Assembly: GCA_900753295.1 (NCBI GenBank)
Contig: CAADYQ010000064.1
Coordinates: forward strand, 1 to 9,814
DNA: 9,814 nt
Origin: Clostridia bacterium
GTDB lineage: Bacteria > Bacillota > Clostridia > Oscillospirales > CAG-272
Direction: 5' to 3'
Shown here: positions 6,764 through 9,814 of the stretch, piece after piece
Numbering within the stretch: the first letter of the stretch is position 1
How the letters are laid out: each line of letters begins with the position of its first letter
Notes under the pieces: generated by a model
What the model was told of the DNA's origin: nothing
The model's database searches: none
Seen by the model: only the letters and a program-made list of their open reading frames with translations
Position numbers and translations under genes: made by a program

Positions 6764-8008
6764 TTATTTTTTGCATTCTCCGACGGCAGCCGCCGCTTTG
6801 AGAATACCGTATTTTCCGCTTTCATATGTCAGTCCGCCCTGGAGGTATACCGTGTACGGATCGCGCAGGGGACCGTCGCAGGAAAGCTCTATCGAGGAGC
6901 CCTGAACAAATGCGCCCGCAGCCATTATTACCTCGTCGGAGTAGCCGGGCATTGCCCACGGCACCGGCTCAACATAAGCGTCCACCGGCGAGCCGGACTG
7001 TATACCGCGGCAGAAGGCGCAAAGCGCCTCGGGAGAATGCGTCACCACTGTCTGGATTATATCCGACCGGCGCTCATCCCACGCGGGAGAGGTCTCGTAT
7101 CCGAGCTTTTCAAAAATGTATGCCGCGAAATGCATGGTCTTGAGCGCTCCCGCAACGGTGTGCGGGGCGTAAAAGAAACCGCGGAAGAGGTTTTTGTTCT
7201 GTCCCATGGTACAACCGACCTCGGCGCCGGTACCGACCGTTGTAAGGCGATACGAGGCAAGCTCAACGGCGCGCGTGGTACCGGCTATGTAACCGCCGGT
7301 CTCAGCCATGCCTCCGCCGGGATTTTTAATGAGCGAGCCTATCAGCATATCGGCGCGCGGCTCTGCCGCGGTCGTGAATTCGCCGTAGCAGTTGTCAACA
7401 ACGACCCATACATCAGGGTGAGCGGCTTTTACGGCATCGTAAAGAGCGCTTATCTCATCTGGCATCAGTGTACGGCGGTTGAGATAGCCCTTGGAGCGCT
7501 GAATGAACACGACCTTTACCGTAGGGTCGGCGTCGAGCCGGGCGAGGATACCGTCTTTATCGAGCTTACCGTCCGCAGTCAGCTCATGCTGTGCGTATCC
7601 CACGCCGAAATCGGCAAGAGAGCCGTTGCCCGGCGTTCCGGAAATGCCGATGACCTCCTCAAGCGTGTCATAGGGCTTGCCCGCGACCGAAAAAAGCGTG
7701 TCGCCGGGGCGCAGGAGGGCAAAAAGCCCGGTGGAGAGGGCGTGCGTTCCGTTTACAAAATTGATGCGTACAAGAGCCGCCTCGGTGCCGAATACCTCGG
7801 CATACACGCGGTCAAGCACCTCTCTGCCTTTGTCGTCGTAGCCGTAGCCGGAGGTCCCCGCAAAGCAGCCGTCGCTGACTTTGTTGTTTTCAAATGCCGC
7901 AAGCACGTCTGCGGTGCGGCGGTAGGAGTTTTCGTCTATTTCCGCAAATATGGGAGCCAAAGCACGCTCGGCTTCTGCGGCGAGAGCTTTAAGTTCAATG
8001 TTTTCCAT
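6764..8008 (-). CDS. Methionine gamma-lyase family protein (PF06838 type, once called aluminium resistance protein)
   Basis: 414-residue fold-type I PLP enzyme of the Firmicute family annotated as methionine gamma-lyase or cystathionine beta-lyase-like; the in vivo reaction is not well fixed. Expected chemistry is C-S bond cleavage or another PLP elimination, in the cytoplasm. Seen: FAGTSGYGYDDKGREVLDRV near 49-68; FVNGTHALSTGLFALLRPGD near 84-103; Asp205 in VVVDNCYGEF, which should bind the PLP pyridine nitrogen; PLP lysine Lys228 in SLIKNPGGG; GGYIAG after it; late QGGLTYESG. Length and N-terminal layout match the family. It begins 2 bp after the murI stop with no strong ribosome binding site, so coupling is likely. 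Its place between murI and two sulfur- or surface-related genes does not explain its job. Ordinary methionine gamma-lyase of the Cys/Met-metabolism family is a different sequence family and is excluded by the motifs. Confidence 0.92.
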   Translation of the reverse strand: MENIELKALAAEAERALAPIFAEIDENSYRRTADVLAAFENNKVSDGCFAGTSGYGYDDKGREVLDRVYAEVFGTEAALVRINFVNGTHALSTGLFALLRPGDTLFSVAGKPYDTLEEVIGISGTPGNGSLADFGVGYAQHELTADGKLDKDGILARLDADPTVKVVFIQRSKGYLNRRTLMPDEISALYDAVKAAHPDVWVVVDNCYGEFTTAAEPRADMLIGSLIKNPGGGMAETGGYIAGTTRAVELASYRLTTVGTGAEVGCTMGQNKNLFRGFFYAPHTVAGALKTMHFAAYIFEKLGYETSPAWDERRSDIIQTVVTHSPEALCAFCRGIQSGSPVDAYVEPVPWAMPGYSDEVIMAAGAFVQGSSIELSCDGPLRDPYTVYLQGGLTYESGKYGILKAAAAVGECKK

Positions 8009-8010
8009 CT

Positions 8011-8814
8011 TTAAATACCGTTGTCCGTTCTTTTTTTATTGTCCGGGACTATGCGTGACCAGAAGCCGCATAGCCGCGCTGTATCCTTGCTTGATATTAG
8101 CGTCACCTTGCCGTGCTTGTCCGCCGGGGCGCACATGCCGACCTCGGATAGCCGCCTCAGCACCTGCCTTGCCGTGCCTGCGGCGCCGTCGAAGATAGGA
8201 ATATCATTTCCCACGGCGTGCGCGATCGTATCCTTTATCAGCGGGTAATGTGTGCAGCCGAGCACCACCGCGTCGAATTTACCGCGGTATGGAGCGATGA
8301 GCGAGTCGAGAAAGCCGTCGAACACGGCGCTTGAGGGCTCATTTTCTTCTATCATCGTTGCCAGCCCGGGGCAGGGGACCGCTATCACCTCGGCGCCGCC
8401 GCACCGTGTGTTCACAAGTGCGGAAAAGCGTTTTTCGGCTACCGTTACCGGCGTGGCGAGAGCAAGTATCCGCCGGTATCCCGCATCGGCGGCGAGCTTC
8501 AGCGCCGGCTCGGTGCCAATTACCGGTATATCCGGATATGCGGTGCGCAGCGCGTCTACCGCCGCCGTCGTTGCCGTATTGCAGGCAACGGTTATGGCTT
8601 TTACACCCATTTCGGTGAGCTGACGGGCAACGCCGAGCGCTATCTCGCGCACTTCGCTGTGCGTGTGCGCTCCGTAAGGGGCGTTTGCCTCATCTCCGAA
8701 GTAGATCATATCCTCGTTCGGCATAAGCCGCGTCATTTCGCGAAGGACGGTCAGCCCGCCCACGCCGGAGTCAAAAACGCCTATCGGTGAGTTTGCGTTT
8801 ATATTGTTTTTCAT
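8011..8814 (-). CDS. murI: Glutamate racemase
   Basis: Cofactor-independent cytoplasmic racemase that converts L- to D-glutamate for peptidoglycan. 267 residues, the usual length. Seen: IGVFDSGVGGLTVLRE at 11-26 with Asp15 and Ser16; YFGDEANAPYG at 38-48; first catalytic cysteine Cys78 in VACNTATTAAV; PVIGTEPALK at 97-106; second catalytic cysteine Cys187 in LGCTHYPLIKD. Both cysteines of the two-base mechanism are present. A small oddity is Glu42 where Thr or Ser is more usual after Asp41. It starts 3 bp after the murD stop and ends 2 bp before the next start. The start is fixed by the family N-terminus and by this packing; no strong ribosome binding site is visible, so it is probably co-translated with murD. 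Confidence 0.96.
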   Translation of the reverse strand: MKNNINANSPIGVFDSGVGGLTVLREMTRLMPNEDMIYFGDEANAPYGAHTHSEVREIALGVARQLTEMGVKAITVACNTATTAAVDALRTAYPDIPVIGTEPALKLAADAGYRRILALATPVTVAEKRFSALVNTRCGGAEVIAVPCPGLATMIEENEPSSAVFDGFLDSLIAPYRGKFDAVVLGCTHYPLIKDTIAHAVGNDIPIFDGAAGTARQVLRRLSEVGMCAPADKHGKVTLISSKDTARLCGFWSRIVPDNKKRTDNGI

Positions 8815-8817
8815 GGC

Positions 8818-9814
8818 TTATACGAGCTTTTTCACATATTCGCGGAAGGCGTCCCCGCGCTCCTCAAAATTGCGGAATCGGTCAAAGCTCGTGCAGGAGG
8901 GCGAAAGCACAACAGCCGAGCCGGGGCGCGCAAGCGTGCGCGCACGGTCGATGGCGGCAAAAAAGTCGTCCTCGTATGCAATGGGGAGACTGTCGGAGCC
9001 GCGCCGCGCCGCCTCGGCTTCAAGTGCGCGGCGTATAACCGGCATCGCCTCGCCGGATACCACCACACCGCCTGCGCGGTCGTAAAGCGCACGCGCAAGA
9101 CTGTCAAACGGCACGTGCTTGTCGCGTCCGCAAAGGATAAAGACCGGGCGGCAGTCGAACACCGAAAGCGCCGCTTCGGTGCGAGTGGGGGTCGAGTCTA
9201 TCGAGCTGTTGTAATATTTTACTCCGTCAAGCTCGCGCACGAATTCGATGCGGTGGGGAACACCGCCGAAGGTGCGCGCGACCTCTACAAGATCGTCGCG
9301 CGTGATAAGCCCGCGGGTGAGGGCGGCGGCGGTCATGTAATTTTCAACGTTGTGCAGTCCGGGCAGTTTTATATCCGTGCGGCGAAGAATCTCCTCCTCG
9401 CTCTGCCCGTCCGAAAATACTATCGAGTCCCCGCGCAGAAATACGGCGTTTGCACGTCCGCGGTGAGCCTCCGGAACGGTCTCATCGTATGACGCGGTGT
9501 GCGCCGAGAAGAATGTTACCGCGCCGCGGCGCTCGGGATATGCATCGACTGCTGCAGCCGCGTCCGCGCTTTTGGCGTTGAGCACGATAAGCTCTGTGTC
9601 ATTGCCCATCACATTGTATTTGGCGCGGATGTACTCGTCCATTCCGGTGTGCCAATTGAGATGGTTGGGGGTGATGTTGGTTATCGCCGCGCGGCTCGCC
9701 ATGCCGCGCATGGTCATGAGCTGAAAGCTGGAAAGCTCAAGCACGGCATAGTCGCCGGGCTTCATTTCGTTCACGCGGTCGAGCAGTGGAGTTCCGATGT
9801 TGCCGCCGACGTAA
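8818..9814 (-). CDS. murD: UDP-N-acetylmuramoylalanine--D-glutamate ligase, N-terminus cut by window edge
   Basis: ATP-dependent ligase that adds D-glutamate to UDP-MurNAc-L-alanine. 331 codons are visible and the frame is open at the right edge; against a usual length near 450, about 120 N-terminal residues with the GKTT P-loop are missing. Seen, numbered from the first visible codon: NIGTP at 5-9, ELSSFQL at 26-32 with the catalytic-site Glu26, NITPNHLNWH at 46-55 with His51, the lysine at 65 in YIRAKYN that should be carbamylated, then LPGLHNVENYMTAA, PHRIEFV, YYNSSIDSTPTRTEAAL, ILCGRDKHVPF, and LSPSCTSFDRFRNFEERG near the end. The NHLN motif carries Asn where Asp is usual. A GTG at 9774 is in frame but internal, because NIGTP lies upstream of it. 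First visible gene of the operon, followed at 3 bp by murI. Confidence 0.96.
   Translation of the reverse strand, partial: YVGGNIGTPLLDRVNEMKPGDYAVLELSSFQLMTMRGMASRAAITNITPNHLNWHTGMDEYIRAKYNVMGNDTELIVLNAKSADAAAAVDAYPERRGAVTFFSAHTASYDETVPEAHRGRANAVFLRGDSIVFSDGQSEEEILRRTDIKLPGLHNVENYMTAAALTRGLITRDDLVEVARTFGGVPHRIEFVRELDGVKYYNSSIDSTPTRTEAALSVFDCRPVFILCGRDKHVPFDSLARALYDRAGGVVVSGEAMPVIRRALEAEAARRGSDSLPIAYEDDFFAAIDRARTLARPGSAVVLSPSCTSFDRFRNFEERGDAFREYVKKLV

Noticed and set aside
6741..6776. ATG at 6776 as start of the lipoprotein
   Set aside because: It lies within the preceding coding region and adds a charged stretch before a normal lipoprotein signal peptide; the ATG at 6740 has a good ribosome binding site.
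6710..8014. A 434-codon plus-strand open frame
   Set aside because: It is antisense to almost the whole methionine gamma-lyase family gene, has no recognisable motif and no ribosome binding site, and is a codon-bias shadow.
9772..9774. GTG as a possible murD start
   Set aside because: The conserved NIGTP motif is encoded upstream of it in the same frame up to the window edge, so the gene is truncated by the window and does not start here.

Overview
The window looks like the chromosome of an uncultured, fairly GC-rich member of the Clostridia (Firmicutes). The Gram-positive style ribosome binding sites, the sigma-A type promoters, the PF06838-type methionine gamma-lyase family protein, the clostridial form of MurD and the wall-binding repeat protein all point that way. 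This placement is inferred from protein character only. I see no mobile element, tRNA, rRNA or CRISPR array.

Layout, left to right. (1) Positions 1-2688, minus strand: a two-gene surface unit. A membrane-anchored protein with about twenty wall-binding-type repeats and a C-terminal transglutaminase-like domain is read first. An MBOAT O-acyltransferase of the AlgI/DltB type follows 11 bp later and runs off the left edge. (2) Positions 2689-2890: a short divergent promoter region with one clear promoter on each strand. (3) Positions 2891-4912, plus strand: a divergent type IIA topoisomerase B subunit (GyrB/ParE-like) with no A subunit beside it. (4) Positions 4956-5002: a perfect 21-bp hairpin between convergent genes, probably a bidirectional terminator. 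(5) Positions 5035-9814, minus strand: a tightly packed five-gene operon in the order murD (N-terminus off the right edge), murI, methionine gamma-lyase family protein, small lipoprotein, NifS-type cysteine desulfurase. Three of its four junctions are a 3-bp gap, a 2-bp gap and a 1-base stop/start overlap.

How the genes fit together. In the right-hand operon MurI makes the D-glutamate that MurD adds to UDP-MurNAc-L-Ala, so consecutive cytoplasmic steps of peptidoglycan precursor synthesis are co-expressed. They share the transcript with two PLP enzymes of sulfur amino acid chemistry and a lipoprotein of unknown role. The left-hand pair is extracytoplasmic and probably concerns surface glycan acylation and wall-associated protein or peptide chemistry. 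Both ends are cut genes. The best candidates for something little described are the repeat/transglutaminase-like protein paired with an MBOAT, and the solitary topoisomerase B subunit with altered signature motifs.
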